A DNA stretch of 64,000 nucleotides, from NCBI RefSeq assembly GCF_004027225.2, contig NC_044296.2:3950796-4014795 (forward strand), in the 5' to 3' direction. The notes below the pieces were generated by a model. It made no database searches, was not told the DNA's origin, and was given only the letters and a program-made list of their open reading frames with translations. This document shows, one piece after another, positions 50,522-63,900 of this stretch. Within the stretch, counting starts at the first letter, position 1. Each line of letters starts with the position of its first letter. The position numbers and the translations under genes were made by a program. This stretch comes from Strigops habroptila. Lineage: Eukaryota; Chordata; Aves; Psittaciformes; Psittacidae.

Positions 50522-53104
50522 TCAGTTGTGATAAACAAGACAAAGGGACAGATGCGTGTGACTTCTCTGCCACTGATCAAGCAAAGATAAAACATCAAAG
50601 TGGAACTGGATCATCTTGAATGCCAACACAGATGAGAAAAGTTCTCTCTCAGTTGGGATGCATTTGGGAAGTTGAGGGAGGTGTCCTGTACTACAACCTA
50701 CACGATGCAGAGCAGGACTTTTCACACAGTCCTCGTTCTCCTCCCTCCTGCAGGAAACACACAGGCTTTAATTACTCTGTATGAGCTGGCTTTGAATCTC
50801 AGTATCACCAGATCCATCAGTTTCCCAGGTATTTGTTCCCACAAACTCTCCAGCCTGTTCCAAAGCTTAGAGAATGAAAAAAACAAAAAGGAAATTTAAG
50901 ATTTTTTTTTTTTTAAATGATACTCTTACACCTCTCGAGCTGGTACGTTTTCATCGTTTTTAATTTCAAAACAGAAAACCTTATCTGAGAATGACATCTG
51001 CATTCCCAACTATACCACAAATGCAAAATACATTAAAAGCATTGAGAAAGAGCAACCAATAGAAAAGATGCGCCTTTCTCCAAGATGAAAAGAATTGTGA
51101 CTCACTTTTCACAATCATTACTGCTTAATGAGAAATGCAATCTATCAGATGACGATGGTTATTTAAAAACAAATCTGAATGTGAATTAGTCTTGATTAGA
51201 AAGATAACTTGAAAGCCCTGTAATACCGTCAGGACCCATGGGAGCAGGTCTTGGCAAACACAAAGAGCTTATAAAGCAGAACGTAACAAGTTCTTTCAGC
51301 AGGAACTGTCCTCTTCTTTGCTGAAATACTATCTAACATCAAAAGAACCTGTCTCCAACTGTGCTTTACCGCTTATAAAAATAAATCATTATGGGACACT
51401 CTGTTATTTGTCAGGATACTGAAGGCTGCAACCACACCATGGTTTTTATCCAGCAACTCTGGCGTTACGGGATGGTCTCTGGATGTGATGTACACTGGGA
51501 CCATCTTCACAATCTCTCCTGCACCACATTTATTCCACACTGGGCCAATCTCTCTCCAATACATGGATTAATCTCTCTGCACTGCAGGCAGCTGTTTGGT
51601 CCCGCCTGAGCTGAGACAATCAGGCCTGCTCCAGCTTCAGCCCGGAGCACAGGCCAGAGTGACAGCCACAGCCATTTGGATCCCCCTCACAAAGTCAGAA
51701 CCTCACAACCCTGGTTCATGCTGGCTGAGCTCAGGGGTTATTTTTAAAACACAAGATACTGAGGATCGCTTTCTCCTTGCTTCAATTGGCCACAAATAAC
51801 TTGACAGGAAAAATCACACGGAAATCATTATTTTGGGAGTTCTGCCTTCATGCTTTTACCTCAGCATCATCTCTAAACAGAAAAATTCCTCTGATTTTGT
51901 CTTTTGAAAACATTACACACAAATTTTGACATAACGTCTTATATCCTCTAAAAGGAGGTGATCTTTCATCAGAAATACAAGCAGGAGATAAAATACGAGA
52001 GCAACAATAAGCGATCCTGACCCTGGAAATCTTGTTTCCTTAGGTAACTTTCGTTCTATCAACAGGCTCTAAATTCACAGCTAAAGTAGAGTCAGTTCAA
52101 AACTGTGCTCCCCTCTTTAAACTGGATTTTACCATGTACTTGTTATGTCACAGCAATGTTTGGATGCATCCAAAGAGCAAAATTCTTTAAAAATGTGATG
52201 TTCCAAATAGTGCTGTGAGATATAGACTTAATGTTCAGCATTTAGAGAACAAGTACATGTTAGTTAGAGCTCGCAGTACAGAAAATCAAGATGTACTGTT
52301 TGTTTTGACTTGTGGATGTTAGTTCTTTGGAGATTTTACAATCTCATTTCTTCTAAGTTTGCCTTCACCTGCACCAAGCCAAAGAGCAGAGCACCGGCGA
52401 ACACAGCGAGGGAAGAAACAGACATGTTTCCTTTAAGAGTCTATCAATGGGTGGAGAGAGCCACTACAGTCCTTCAAATGAAACCACTGCTCTTTTCCAG
52501 TGTGAAAGGATCCCCTGCTGAGACGGGTTCCTTATAACAGAGAGCCAGTGTAAACCAACACTGCCATCAAAGCCTAGAGCCCGGCCTCCACCCGTTCCTG
52601 GCCATCACTCCCACTTCACTGCCAGCACCCCCCATACTCAACACAAGAATGTGTAAGGCTTCAGAGAGAACCAGGCTGAAAAAAGATTTGGGTTAAAACT
52701 TACAACTTCTTTTCTTTGACTTGGGGTTCATTTTACTCCATGCTGGTTCCTCAATGCAGTTCACTACCTGGCTTCAAAATCGTTTGTGCAGGCTCAATGC
52801 AAGGTAAAAGAGAAAAGCACAAGTGGCTGCAGAAATGCAGCTCAAGCTCAGCAAACTGTTCTGTTGCAGAAAACACCTCCACTGAGCTCCAAGTGTCCAA
52901 CTGCTACACCATACCTGGAAATATCTGGATTCATATCTTCAAGTCTTTGCTGGCTTCTGCAAAAGGAATCTGAAAAAAAACCCAAAATAAAACCAAAACA
53001 AAACACAAAATTAAGCCTAAGTATATTACATATGCAGCTCCAGGCATTTTCTGAGTGTATATATGCAATTAAATTGCAGTGGCCCTCAGCATCACATCAC
53101 AAAG

Positions 53105-53396
53105 AATCATGGAATCCCAGACTGCTTTGTGTTGGAAGGGACCTTAAAGCTCCTCCAGCTCCAACCCCCTGCCACGGGCAGGGACACCTTCCACTAGAGC
53201 AGGTTGCTCCAAGCCCCTGTGTCCAACCTGGCCTTGAACACTGCCAGGGATGGGGCAGCCACAGCTTCTCTGGGCACCCTGTGCCAGCGCCTCAGCACCC
53301 TCACAGGGAAGAGCTTCTGCCTCAGAGCTCATCTCAATCTCCCCTCTGGCAGGTTAAAGCCATTCCCCTTGTCCTGTCCCTACAGGCCCTTGTCAA
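53105..53396 (-). mobile_element. CR1 LINE 3' end (young subfamily)
   Basis: About 290 bases, minus strand, from GAATCATGGAATCCCAGACT to CTACAGGCCCTTGTC. Confidence 0.94.
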
Positions 53397-55399
53397 GAGA
53401 TCTTCATCAGCTGCCATTCAGGAAAATTCTCAACTGCAGGAATGATCAATATGGTTGTTTTGGTGTTTACTGGACACTGCTAGGTCTATAAAAAATTGGC
53501 TGTTGTCATGATACTGACTCTTCAGAGCCCATGCTCTCCTCCAGACTAGACACCATTTAAGTTCAGCACTCAAAAGGATGTCAGAAAACCATAAGTAGCC
53601 TTCAAAACCACAACAAAAATGTCTTACATCAAGCTTGTGACTCCATGAAGAGAAGAAAAGGGACTCCCTCAAGTGGAGAAGTTTTAAAAAGGAGCTTTCC
53701 TTAGTTCTGCCAAAAAGAGTGCACACTAAAAATCTGAACTTTTAAACCTATCATGTCTGCATGAGTACATAACCTCAGGGCTTCAGAGTTTAGACAGGTC
53801 CATGTCCCGAGGTAAACTTGGGAGGTAAGAGCAGAGAATTGACACATCCCTAAGCACGACCATTTGTCTCTCTTGGTACGGAAGGGTCTCGCCAGACACT
53901 AAGCACATGGTAAAAGGGCACCAACTCAAAAGAGACCTTCTCATTTTAATCAGAGCTGAAAGGAGCATGAGCTCCTCAAGCACAGCCTGTGCAGTTAGCA
54001 GCAGGAATCCAATCTTTGCCACATGTGAACAGAGAGGCCGAGTCTCTCTGAATTCCCCGTGTGACAGACTGTAAAAATAAACTCAGCTTCTGCAGATTTA
54101 GGTGGTCTATAACAGAAGGACAATGTAATAATCACTTTTCACTGTGTGTATTTGCTCTCCTTCCTGCCAGGAATGCTATCAATCTGAGAAACTGCTACTT
54201 TCTGCTTTATCTCCTTAGTATAACTCTAACATGAGAAGGGAATTAGATTAATAAAAATCTACATTTTATATGAATTTCACCAGTTTGTACAAGCTAACAG
54301 GTATTCCTCACTCAGCAGGTAAAAAGCACTTTGGGCTTAACATCAGATGCACTTTGCAATGCTGCCAGCTTCCTCACTGCTCTGAACACAAGCGTCTCAC
54401 AAAGTCTATACCTCCCAACATATAGCCTTCAGCTAACAACATAACAGCTTTTTCCTTTAAATAACAAACACACACCAAAAAAACCCCACACAGAAATGGG
54501 GGACAAGCTCCTCTGCATTTTTATGTCTCTCTAAATCTCCTGACTATCTTGATAAACCTGAGCTCATAAACACATCAATCGCCAGCACAGCCTCACGTCT
54601 CACAACCAGTCATCCCTGTTGGCCATACGAGAGCCAACAGATGTTTAGAGGACAAACATCACCACGTCTGTCCTCTCTAATGCACCTTCCACCTGACTTC
54701 TGCAAAACTTACCTCACAAAACTTCACATTACACTTGCAAAACAAGGAATTACCTTTAGATGCTGATAAATTATGTAGATTAAGCCAGCATTTTCAAACC
54801 CGGCTAACTAAAATCCAGATGTCTGACTTCATGCTGAGCATCATTATCTATCCCAGGAACACTCACCTCCCGCTCTGATCCCTGACTTTACTCTTATTCA
54901 GCTGCAAGTACTTCTTAAAACCTCCCTTTCAGCTTTCAACGATTCCAGAAGTGGAATTTGCCATCAAGCAGTTGGTTTGGGTTTTCCAGCAACTTAAGAT
55001 AATGATTTTTGGTTTACCCTTATGCTACTTGGATTTTGACCACGACACAAATCTGTTGTTAAAATATCAAACACGTATTCTTTCAGCCTCATGGCTTTGC
55101 CATCCTGGCAACTGTTTTCTGGGAACTGTTTCTGCTGCCAGCAAGAAAAATCTTCCCGCAAGTTCTTCATGCGAAGGGTTAAGAGCAAAGTACCGAAGTC
55201 TCCGCTAAAAGCTACCTCAGGAGGACAGAATGGCTTCCCAAAAAGTACCGCTATGGTCGGTCGCCTGCTCTGACCTTCCTCAGCTCAAAGGCAGCTCGAT
55301 ATAACCTTTTCCTTCTGTATTCCTTTCCGTACCAGCACCTCCAAAGGTTTTTCTTCTCCTCGAGGTTCCCGCAGCCCATAAAAGCCCACCCGGCCCCTT

Positions 55400-55990
55400 C
55401 CCCACCCCGCCGGGCAGGTGGGAGCCGGCTCCTCGCAGCTCTTCCCTCAGTCCCGGCGCGGGACCGCCATGAGCAGCCGGTCCCCGACACCCCGCTTTCC
55501 ACCGTGGCTCCTGCAGGCCGAGCGGGACCCCCCGGCCCCGCCATCCCCTCCCTGCTCAGGCACTGCCCCGTCACCCCTCGGGCACTGCCCGCTTCCCCCG
55601 CGACCCTTCCAGGCAGCCCCGCTCCCTTCCCTCCGCTCCCGGCACCACCGGCCCCACGGGCTCCCGCCGTTACTTCACCCACCGCCCGCTCACCTCCAGC
55701 CTCCCCCGCCGGGGCGGCGCCGACCCGGTCTCCGCGGAGATCCGCGCCGTGCCCGGCCTCTGCGCGCCCCGGGCGGAGCGAGGAGGCGGCGGCCGCGGGG
55801 CGGGGCCGGCCCGGGCTCTGCTCCGCTCCGCTCCCCGCTGGCGCCGGCCGGGCCTGGCCTCTCTTCCCCCAGCCTCACCCGTCGCCTTCCCGCCCGCGGC
55901 CCCCGGCCTCAGGGCGGCCTGGCTGCGGGTGGGGCAGTGCCGGGCTGAGGGCCCCGCGGCGGGGCTGCCCGTGAGCGGGGCACCCCCGGG
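55400..55990 (-). promoter_or_regulatory. CpG island, probable CERS4 promoter and 5' noncoding exon
   Basis: The stretch is very GC- and CpG-rich. On the minus strand, GCTGGAG followed by GTGAGCGGGCGG gives a good splice donor with the last exon base at 55694. Such a noncoding exon is required because the CERS4 ATG follows directly after an acceptor at 40931. No TATA box was seen. The exon start was not determined and the donor choice is inference. Confidence 0.55.
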
Positions 55991-56162
55991 CCTGCTGGAG
56001 ACGGGCGGGTTGTGGTGACCCTGGAGCGCTTGAGCCTGTCCGAGCCTTGCCAGGAACAACGCACCAGGCAGGTGACGGGTCTTAAGGGAAGGACAAGGTG
56101 TGATCCCGCATGAAGGGGAAACTTCGCCTGGTTACCTTCCTCCAGAGGGTACGAGCAGACAG

Positions 56163-56245
56163 CGGGTTGGAAGGGACCTTAAAGCTCCCTTCGTCCAGAT
56201 TGCTCCAAGCGCCGTCCCACCTGGCCTTGGACACTGCTAGGGAAA
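56163..56245 (-). mobile_element. CR1 LINE 3' fragment, internally deleted
   Basis: GGGTTGGAAGGGACCTTAAA is followed, after a deletion, by GATTGCTCCAAGCGCCGTCC and ACCTGGCCTTGGACACTG. Confidence 0.75.
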
Positions 56246-56514
56246 GAGAAGGGCTGGAAGGGACAGCCCATGCTAGGACCTGTATGAGGTGACAAAAATG
56301 ATATGGCAGCCCTAATTCGGATGGAGCCCACGCAGAACATCACCAAAAACCTGATGTTCTGTCCTGTCAGTGCAAGCTAATACAACCCTTTACACGGTGC
56401 CAGTTAGAGCTGCGAAAGTAAGGATGAAGTGCTAATGAACTCACCTAGCAGTTATATGAACCTTTCATGAGTGCAAATAAAACCACAAAGCAGGTGAATC
56501 TTCTTCATGAGAAA

Positions 56515-56606
56515 GAATCACAGAATGGTTGGGGTTGGAAGGGACCTTCAAAGGTCATCTAGTTCCAACCCCGCTCCGATGGGCAGGGACATCTTGAATT
56601 AGATCA
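56515..56606 (-). mobile_element. CR1 LINE 3' tail fragment, older
   Basis: AGAATCACAGAATGGTTGGG, then GGAAGGGACCTTCAAAGGTC and GGGCAGGGACATCTTGAAT, a classic CR1 tail of a different subfamily. Confidence 0.88.
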
Positions 56607-58005
56607 GTTCTGGCTCCTGCTGCAGTCTGAGGGAAGAGACAGCCTTCGGGGATCCTGCCCCTGCTCTGCTGAACCAGCTTCTGCTCCTTTTCCCTGTCAT
56701 GCATGCTTCTCCCCTCTTCTTTTGCCTGTAACCTCTTCTTCTACCACCATTACTCTGCTAAAGCTCTTTACAACTCTGCTATTTCCATGCCTGAGCACAT
56801 GCTCTAGCACTTGTGTAACAACACATTTAAGTACATGTATGAACGCATGCACACACATATTCTAAAATCCAAACATCACGCATCAAGCGGGATATAGAGC
56901 AGCCTACAAACACCTGAGTGGGTAATGCTGGAACCCATTCCTGCAGTTCCTCGTTTCATCTTTTGCCAACAATGAATGGCTTTAGTTTAACCCAGTGTTT
57001 TCTTCACAAGTGGAGAAGAAAGGGGAACAAAAAACTTAGGTCCTTCAGCAAATGACAGCTGCTCTTTATATGGAAAAACATTGTTAAAGTACTACTTTAC
57101 TAGTTCAGTCAAAACAAGGAGAAAGAGCTAATCCTGTGGACAACAGCTCTGGAATCTCTGCAGCACAGCTGTGCAGAGTTTAAGGCCAGAAAGGAAACAA
57201 AAATCTCCTTAAGATGATGTATTCACTCCTGTGTTACATAGGCCAGAAAAAATCCTACCCCATCATTCTTGCTTTCAAGCCTCGGGAGGACAGGTCATGT
57301 GTACTATTATTGTTTGCCAGTGTGCAATAATGCTTTCCTGGAGCACTTAAGACTATTCTCTCATCTTACTAAAATGCTGTCCATCAGCTCTTTATTTCCA
57401 GACTTTTCTAAAGCTGTTAGTCAGCACAGTTATAATAAGCATGGTTATAAATACCTTTGTGGCTAGAAATGTTAATTTTAAAACAAATACAGTGACTTGT
57501 TAGAATTTTCTCACTTATACATTTTAGTCCACACGTTCCTTTCCAATCAGGCGTTACACAATCGAGCTCGTAGCAGAGTGATGGCTTGAAAATACAGTTT
57601 CTGCTCCAGTAGCCAGGCTGACATAAACAGATTAGTATTGTTGCAGATATATCAGTGAATATAGTTGCATGAGGAAAGTAGGACCCTAGACTTACAATCA
57701 TTTTAGGAATCTCTGGCCACATCACAGTGCTCCTACATGCAGGTAGTGCTCCTGTAGCTCGTCATGTGGCATCACTGAAACCAACTTAAAACTATGTGAC
57801 CTGCAGCATCTGTCTTCATAAAACCAGCTTTTCTGGGTCTGGTCCAAAGCCCACTGACATCAATGAAATACACAGACCGCCAAAGGATGTGTATTTCATG
57901 AGAAAAAAGTATCTGCTCAGTTCAGTGCACGTGGAAGATGAAACAAAAACATTTAAGACAGTTGGAACAAAGGAAGGACTGTGTTTAGGGTGTTATTTGT
58001 CTGTG

Positions 58006-58326
58006 CAATCACAGACTGGTTTGGGTTGAAGGGACCTTAAAGTTCATCCAGTTCCAACCCCCTGCCACGGGCAGGGACACCTTCCACTAGAGCAGGTTGC
58101 TCCAAGCCCCTGTGTCCAACCTGGCCTTGAACACTGCCAGGGATGGGGCAGCCACAGCTTCTCTGGGCACCCTGTGCCAGCGCCTCAGCACCCTCACAGG
58201 GAAGAGCTTCTGCCTCAGAGCTCATCTCAGTCTCCCCTCTGGCAGGTTAAAGCCATTCCCCTTGTCCTGTCCCTACAGGCAATTTAAAGAAATCTCCCTC
58301 CAGATTTCTTGTATGCCCCCTTTAGA
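58006..58326 (-). mobile_element. CR1 LINE 3' end (young subfamily)
   Basis: About 320 bases, minus strand, from AATCACAGACTGGTTTGGG; the last 60 bases (AATTTAAAGAAATCTCCCTC onward) are diverged. Confidence 0.93.
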
Positions 58327-58359
58327 GAGTCCCCAGCACGCTGCCCTGCAGCATCAAAG

Positions 58360-58425
58360 CACAGAATCATAGACTAGCAGGTTGGAAGGGACCTCAAGGA
58401 TCATCTGGTCCAACCTTTCTATTGA
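58360..58425 (-). mobile_element. CR1 LINE tail remnant
   Basis: CACAGAATCATAGACTAGCA, then GGTTGGAAGGGACCTCAAGG and a short ATCATCTGGTCCAACC segment. Confidence 0.8.
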
Positions 58426-59287
58426 GTTACTATCAAGATATGGGTGTAGTTACTGAGAGCACAGCAGGAACAGCTTCACCAAGGGTGACCATTCCCCACA
58501 AACTGGAGCAGGACCCCATACTGTCTCTATGGCACAAGCCTGTAAAGCTCCACCCATCAAAGCACCTCAAAATACAAAGCCTTGGTGAAGAGCCCTGAAC
58601 CATGCGTGTCCTATGAGTTGTATAAATCATCAATTTTGAACTATGAGTGCTGAACACTGCCCCTCACTCCCACAGCCATAAAAGATAAGGTTTTTTGCAT
58701 ATGTACCAAGACATCCAAAAGGATCTGAACCAAAGATGGACGCAGTTCCTTAAACATCAGGCTTTAAGTTGTTCCATGAAATAATTAGGATTTTAGGTAC
58801 TTAAAAAAACATCACTTATTTTAGAACACGGGCTGCTGAACCCCCAATGGGTTTGTATTTATATTTCAATATATTTATGAGTAGGAAAACCAGTGGGTTT
58901 TTTAAAATGTAATCTTTTACCCACCAGCTGCCCACTGTGAGCGGGATGATATTGTCCTCAATGTCGAACAAGTCCTCTAGTTACAGACGATGAGAGAGTC
59001 ACTCTCTGCAATCCTGTTCAACAAGTCCTAATAAAGATCGGGCCCCATGGTCAGTGTGATTCCGGTATCTCTGCTGCGATGCTGGGTTAGGATGTGCTCC
59101 CCTGGAAAACATCAAGTGTGGCCTTTGCCAATGAGGACAGCACCCTCGTGTGGAAAACCAAAGTCCCTGCACGCCCAGCCTGGCTTGCTCTGATCAAACT
59201 GCAAACATCAATGAAAGCAGCACGCTCCTGCCTGGCGTGGCACACTGCGCTGGACTCATCCGTCTGCGGACTGCAGCCTTACTAGTT

Positions 59288-59412
59288 ATAGAATCACAGA
59301 ATGGCTTGGGGTGAAGGGACCTTAAAGCTCACCTAGTTCCAACCCCTGCCAGGGGCAGGGACACCTTCCACTAGAGCAGGTTGCTCCAAGCCCCGTCCAA
59401 CCTAGCCTAGTC
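59288..59412 (-). mobile_element. CR1 LINE 3' fragment
   Basis: About 125 bases: TAGAATCACAGAATGGCTTG, then GAGCAGGTTGCTCCAAGCCC directly followed by CGTCCAACCTAG, so it lacks the extra bases of the young subfamily. Confidence 0.9.
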
Positions 59413-60903
59413 CATCTTCCCACCACCAAACTTTACCTCAGTTACAGTGTGGAAAATAGTCAAGATGCAAGTTGCTCTGAGTCATGACTCTCTCAGGATC
59501 TCCTCGTCCTACCAACTTGTAATTCTCAAGCCTAAGGATCCCAAACTCATTATAATTCAAGACCAGGACACGCGATAGCCGTGGGATTAGTTCATCTACT
59601 CCTGAAATAGATCCTGTTTACGAAGGAAGCAGGAGGCTGTCTTCAGTAGAAACTGCAATTCCTCAGATGTTGAGGACTGCACGGATAGTTCAGGGAAGAA
59701 CATGCAATTAATTACACCCAGTATCTGACAAGAGGCAGTTGCTAACTTGACTGTCTTTTTGAACTTGTCTTTCTCATTACCACTTCATGTCTTTGTCAAA
59801 GCAGAGTAAGTTGGGAATTGGGAAGGAGTCAGCAGCAGCAGACAAACTTACAGATCTGCTTCCCTGTAGATTACAGTTAGCCATGTGGTTACGGGCAGGC
59901 AGTGAGGGTGACAGTGGATAGATACGGCTAATGTCACATTTAAACTTCTCAACCGCCGCTCTAGAGCGTCCCGGGGGATGGCGCACCATGTCCGGGCCCT
60001 GCTCCCACAGCCAAAGAGCCAGGACTGAAAGCTGCTGCTGGGAATCTTCTGCACACAGTGAGCTCCGCAATGGTGCCACCAGCATTGCTCTTGCTCCTCA
60101 CTTTCCCACCTAAAACTCCATCTGTGCCCAGCCTCTCCAGTGCCCGCTCTTGGTCAGTGTTTCCTTGATGCAACAGCATCAACATAACAGACTACAAGAA
60201 GTGAGAACATTTGCGCAAACAAAAAGGCAAGCAAAGATTGCAACAGCAAGCAACTTCAGCCCTTCTATATTAAGTTTAAACTGAAGACGACTGTAAAGTC
60301 CAAAGTCCCAAATACCCATCTGGGAAAAAGATGAGCCTGAGAATTTGTGTTACCTATTGATACTCTAAATCTGAGCCAGGAACACAGCTCAGTGGCAGCG
60401 TTCTCTTTCTACCCCCTACAGTTGTGTAATGGATGAATTCTGTGGTTAAATATCCTGTTGGCAGCAATGTCCTAGTTCAGTACAGAAAGCTGTAAAGACA
60501 GGAAAAATTCTAAGACTTCAGCTGTTCCTTATATTTGACTAAATAAATGCCTTTTAGGAGCTGAAGCGTTTGCTACAGCCACATTAAAAGCAGGATTGTA
60601 TCCATCCACTCAAGAACTCATTAACAGCTCAGCGTAAATTGCCGTCTTTAACCCAGTTCTCCCCCCAAGAGGCAACAATATTCACTAGGTAACAAAAAAT
60701 AACCAAGTATCCAAGGGTAGAAAGCCCTCCCCACAAAACCCTTCACCGAATCCAGTCATTGCACAAGAAAGAGATGCAAGGGTAGGCCATGGACAGCCTC
60801 TCTGAGGACAGGGTAGGTGGCAAAGACATTGCCTGCTGACAGTTACCATATAAACTAAGCTTTCCAACTGCACTTCTGGTAGTTTTAAGTGAAAAAGTAA
60901 CAG

Positions 60904-63900
60904 TCATTTCAGTTTGGGGAAAATCCTAATGAAGAGAATCATGCTGATGAAAATAAAGCAAACTACAATTAACATTATCCATAAGAGCCAGTTGACCGAT
61001 TTCTTTGCATGCTGTTCCAGGCGGTCAGATTCATCCTTCAGCTTCTCAAAGTTCTGGTCTGCCATCCTGAGAGAATGGGATAGTGTCTGTGGAGCAAAGA
61101 GAACAAATGGTTTCAAACCCAGATGTGAAAGTTCTCACCACTATTTCTTCCAGCAGAGAAGGTTCATCTGCACTACAGAAGCAGACAGGCACTGCCTCCA
61201 AGTCTCCCCCCTCTAATCTCACCTGGCACCAAGTTATAGGTAGAGTATTTAACATATTAGCACTTAACCTTTGAGTTGCAAACCCGAGAGGTTAGCACTT
61301 GAACATGCCCTACCTGGTTATCTTGTTTTATCACATTCTGTGCAGCCAGAGTGTTGTTTTTGAGACTGCGAGCCAAACTCAGCATTTCTTCAGCTAATTT
61401 CTCCTGCATGTCCTGATGATGCTGCAACATAGCATCCAGCTCCACTGCTGACTGCTTCTCATCAGATACAAGGCCTCTGCAAGAGCGTAAGGGGAAAACA
61501 TTGGGATTTAGACTTCTTTGAGGGTTCATGTCCAAAGGTGTCCCTAGAATCTGCAACTCTGACAACAAGAACAGTTAGATCAGCTGCAGTCGTTATTGGT
61601 TGGTTTCTACCAGCAGCATGTCGCTCAAATGGAAGTACATCTGGGATTTAAAGGTCATTGGGAAAGCTCTTCCCAAAACACTGAGCATCAGAATAAGAAA
61701 TTTTAACTTACTTCCGCTTCCTGATGTTTAACTCCTCAGAATCTGGAGGGAAAAAAAAGAAAGAAAAATTAATAAATTTGTGTTTTAGCATGTTATAAAT
61801 TCCCATGCAATCACAGGTTGAAGAAACAAGTCTTCTGTAAGGGATTTTCCAATGTCCAAATCCTACTTGGCCCTCTGCCCCCGGGAACATGGATTTCAAA
61901 TGCTCACCTGCTGTCCATAGGGAAAAGACAACACAAAACATCAAAAGCAGGGTTGAAAGAAGAAAAACCTCAGATGAATCATAGCCCTGAGGGCCTGGTT
62001 TAAGCCTGTGTGCCTTTGTGTTCTCCCTCAGGACACGTTAGATTGGCCTAGCTCCAACTACTGCAATAGTGGCTACAGAAACTGCAAATTAATTCCTACC
62101 AATTTCCTACGTGAATAACATGGCTGTGTATTTAGGAGGAATCGAGCAACACCTACTCTAAGCTCCTAAAATCACACAATTTGCTCAGAGCAGTAGAAAA
62201 CAGGAGCTACGATAAAGGTAAATTGTCCTTGCTAATTCCGTAATTAGAATGTCTGTTCCTGTACGAGTTCCAGAGAAATAGGTTCCTACAAGTCCCTGCT
62301 ACCATAGTGATAACAACACTTGGGCTTTCATCTGTCAGGGGTTTTAGTTTTGTTTGGTTTTAAGATCTGCTGTCTTGAAGAGAAGTGAGCCACTAAATTA
62401 AAACTACCTTTTGGCCAATCTCTAATATGTACCCTTCCTCTTTCTCTCCTTGTAAGACTCACATTAACTAAAGCTAGAGAAAACAACAGGTTAAACTTAC
62501 CATCTATAGCCAAGGGGTCCTCGGAGGCAAAAAGAGAAACAAACCAGAATATTATAAAGGGCCAGTGATAAAAGACAGTCCCCCAGGCTTAGCGTAGTAC
62601 ATGTGCCCAGTATTAAAACTATTCAAACCAGAAAAAGGTGACTCCCCACCCAGCCTGGGACACATCTGAGGCACAGCCACCAAAGGCAGCAGAATGCAAC
62701 AAGAGACAATCTTGTCATAGCAGTAAAGTAGCAGTAAAGAAGCAGCAGCACCAAAACATACTGTACCAAGCAGCTCGCTCCTCATTTTGCCTGTGCAACG
62801 AGCCTTTGTTTGCAGATGAACTGTTTTGGTAGCTGGGGTTCTCTCTTTAGTTGTTGTAGGGGTGCGTCCAGGGGCCAGGAACTGATTTGCCAAAGCCTTT
62901 TCAGTTGAGGAAGGCTGTGAGGAGGAAGAAGCAATGAGAAGTCATGAATATCACATTCTGCAGCCACATGGACGTGGGGAGCACTTCCTCAGCTGCTGTC
63001 CACAGAACAGTGAGCTCAGTCTGACCAGCAGCTCTGCCTGGACCCGCACTAACTGCAGCACAGCTTGTTGGCATTACAGAGCTCTCCTGATGCACGTGGT
63101 ACCATCCAAACCAGGGGTGAGGCCTAAAGGACAGAACCTGCCCCTATATCACACATCAAAGAGGCGAGAAGAATGTAGTGAAGATGTACTTTGCTTTTGA
63201 AGAGCAGGAAATAAGCTTCTCATTTCATACCATACCTCCTTTCTAACAAAAGGCAAAAATCCAACCTATTTATTCACATTTTTACAAGGATTGCCTACAA
63301 AGATTTCAATAAGTGTTTCTTTGAAACGTAAAATAAAGGCAAACATAAGAACCAGGCAATAAGGTAACACTAAACAGAGAATACAAGTTTTTACAAGCCG
63401 AACTAGTCGATCTTACCAATTTTTCAGCTTCTAAAAGTCCCTTCAGGAAGTCCACTTTGCGAGAGTATTCGTTCAGCAGTTCTGGGGCTGGCTTGCTATC
63501 AGTAGTGAAAAACAATCATATGAAAACCAAACGTTATCAGGATTTTCTATTGTTCGGGCTGCTTTCCCAATAAAATAAATTAAAGAAGTGCCCCAATACG
63601 TGGTTCTTAAAAAAGCGTTTTTAATAACAAGCCCACAAGAGACTCGCACCCGGCGCAGGATTCAGAGCGCGGCTCACCTGGCCTGCTTCTTCAGCTCCCG
63701 GAGCATGTCTTCAAGAGCAGCCACATACTGAGAAGGAAAAAAAGCTTTTAAGCGACAACGTTAAGGAGAAATATTCTGTCTGACAAAGGCTACCGCGGCT
63801 GAGAGCGAGGTCGCGCTTTTATCACTCCATAGCATTGCCTCAGTCTATTTCGAGGAGCCGAACCGCGCTGCTGCGGGGACAGAGCGGCAGGAGGCTCCCC

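Larger units (their letters stand above)
40932..55693 (-). other. Presumed CERS4 first intron
   Basis: About 14.8 kb between the first coding exon and the candidate noncoding exon in the CpG island. It holds CR1 pieces at 41400, 44465, 45207, 46778, 50084 and 53105 and a T-rich run at about 47,272-47,290. The open frames here are short and show no recognisable domain; I see no gene. Confidence 0.5.
55991..60903. other. Intergenic region between the CERS4 promoter and the end of USE1
   Basis: About 4.9 kb holding five minus-strand CR1 pieces (56163, 56515, 58006, 58360 and 59288). No coding exon or RNA gene was recognised. USE1 3' untranslated sequence probably occupies the rightmost few hundred bases; no canonical polyadenylation signal was identified. 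Confidence 0.55.

Noticed and set aside
55418-55974. Long overlapping open frames on both strands, rich in Pro, Ala, Arg and Gly.
   Set aside because: Stop codons are scarce by chance in the GC-rich CpG island; there is no domain and the frames overlap each other. The same applies to the frames around 5319-6019.
57417-57725. A Cys-rich minus-strand frame with CQPGYWSRNC, resembling an EGF-like pattern.
   Set aside because: Cysteine spacing does not complete an EGF domain, there are no convincing flanking splice sites, and no neighbouring exon was found.
530-58372. A recurring family of open frames of about 60-130 codons (for example those starting [17 protein letters not shown] or [19 protein letters not shown]) seen more than ten times on both strands.
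   Set aside because: They coincide exactly with the CR1 copies, in antisense or non-coding frames near the element's 3' end. Their similarity reflects the repeat, not a gene family.
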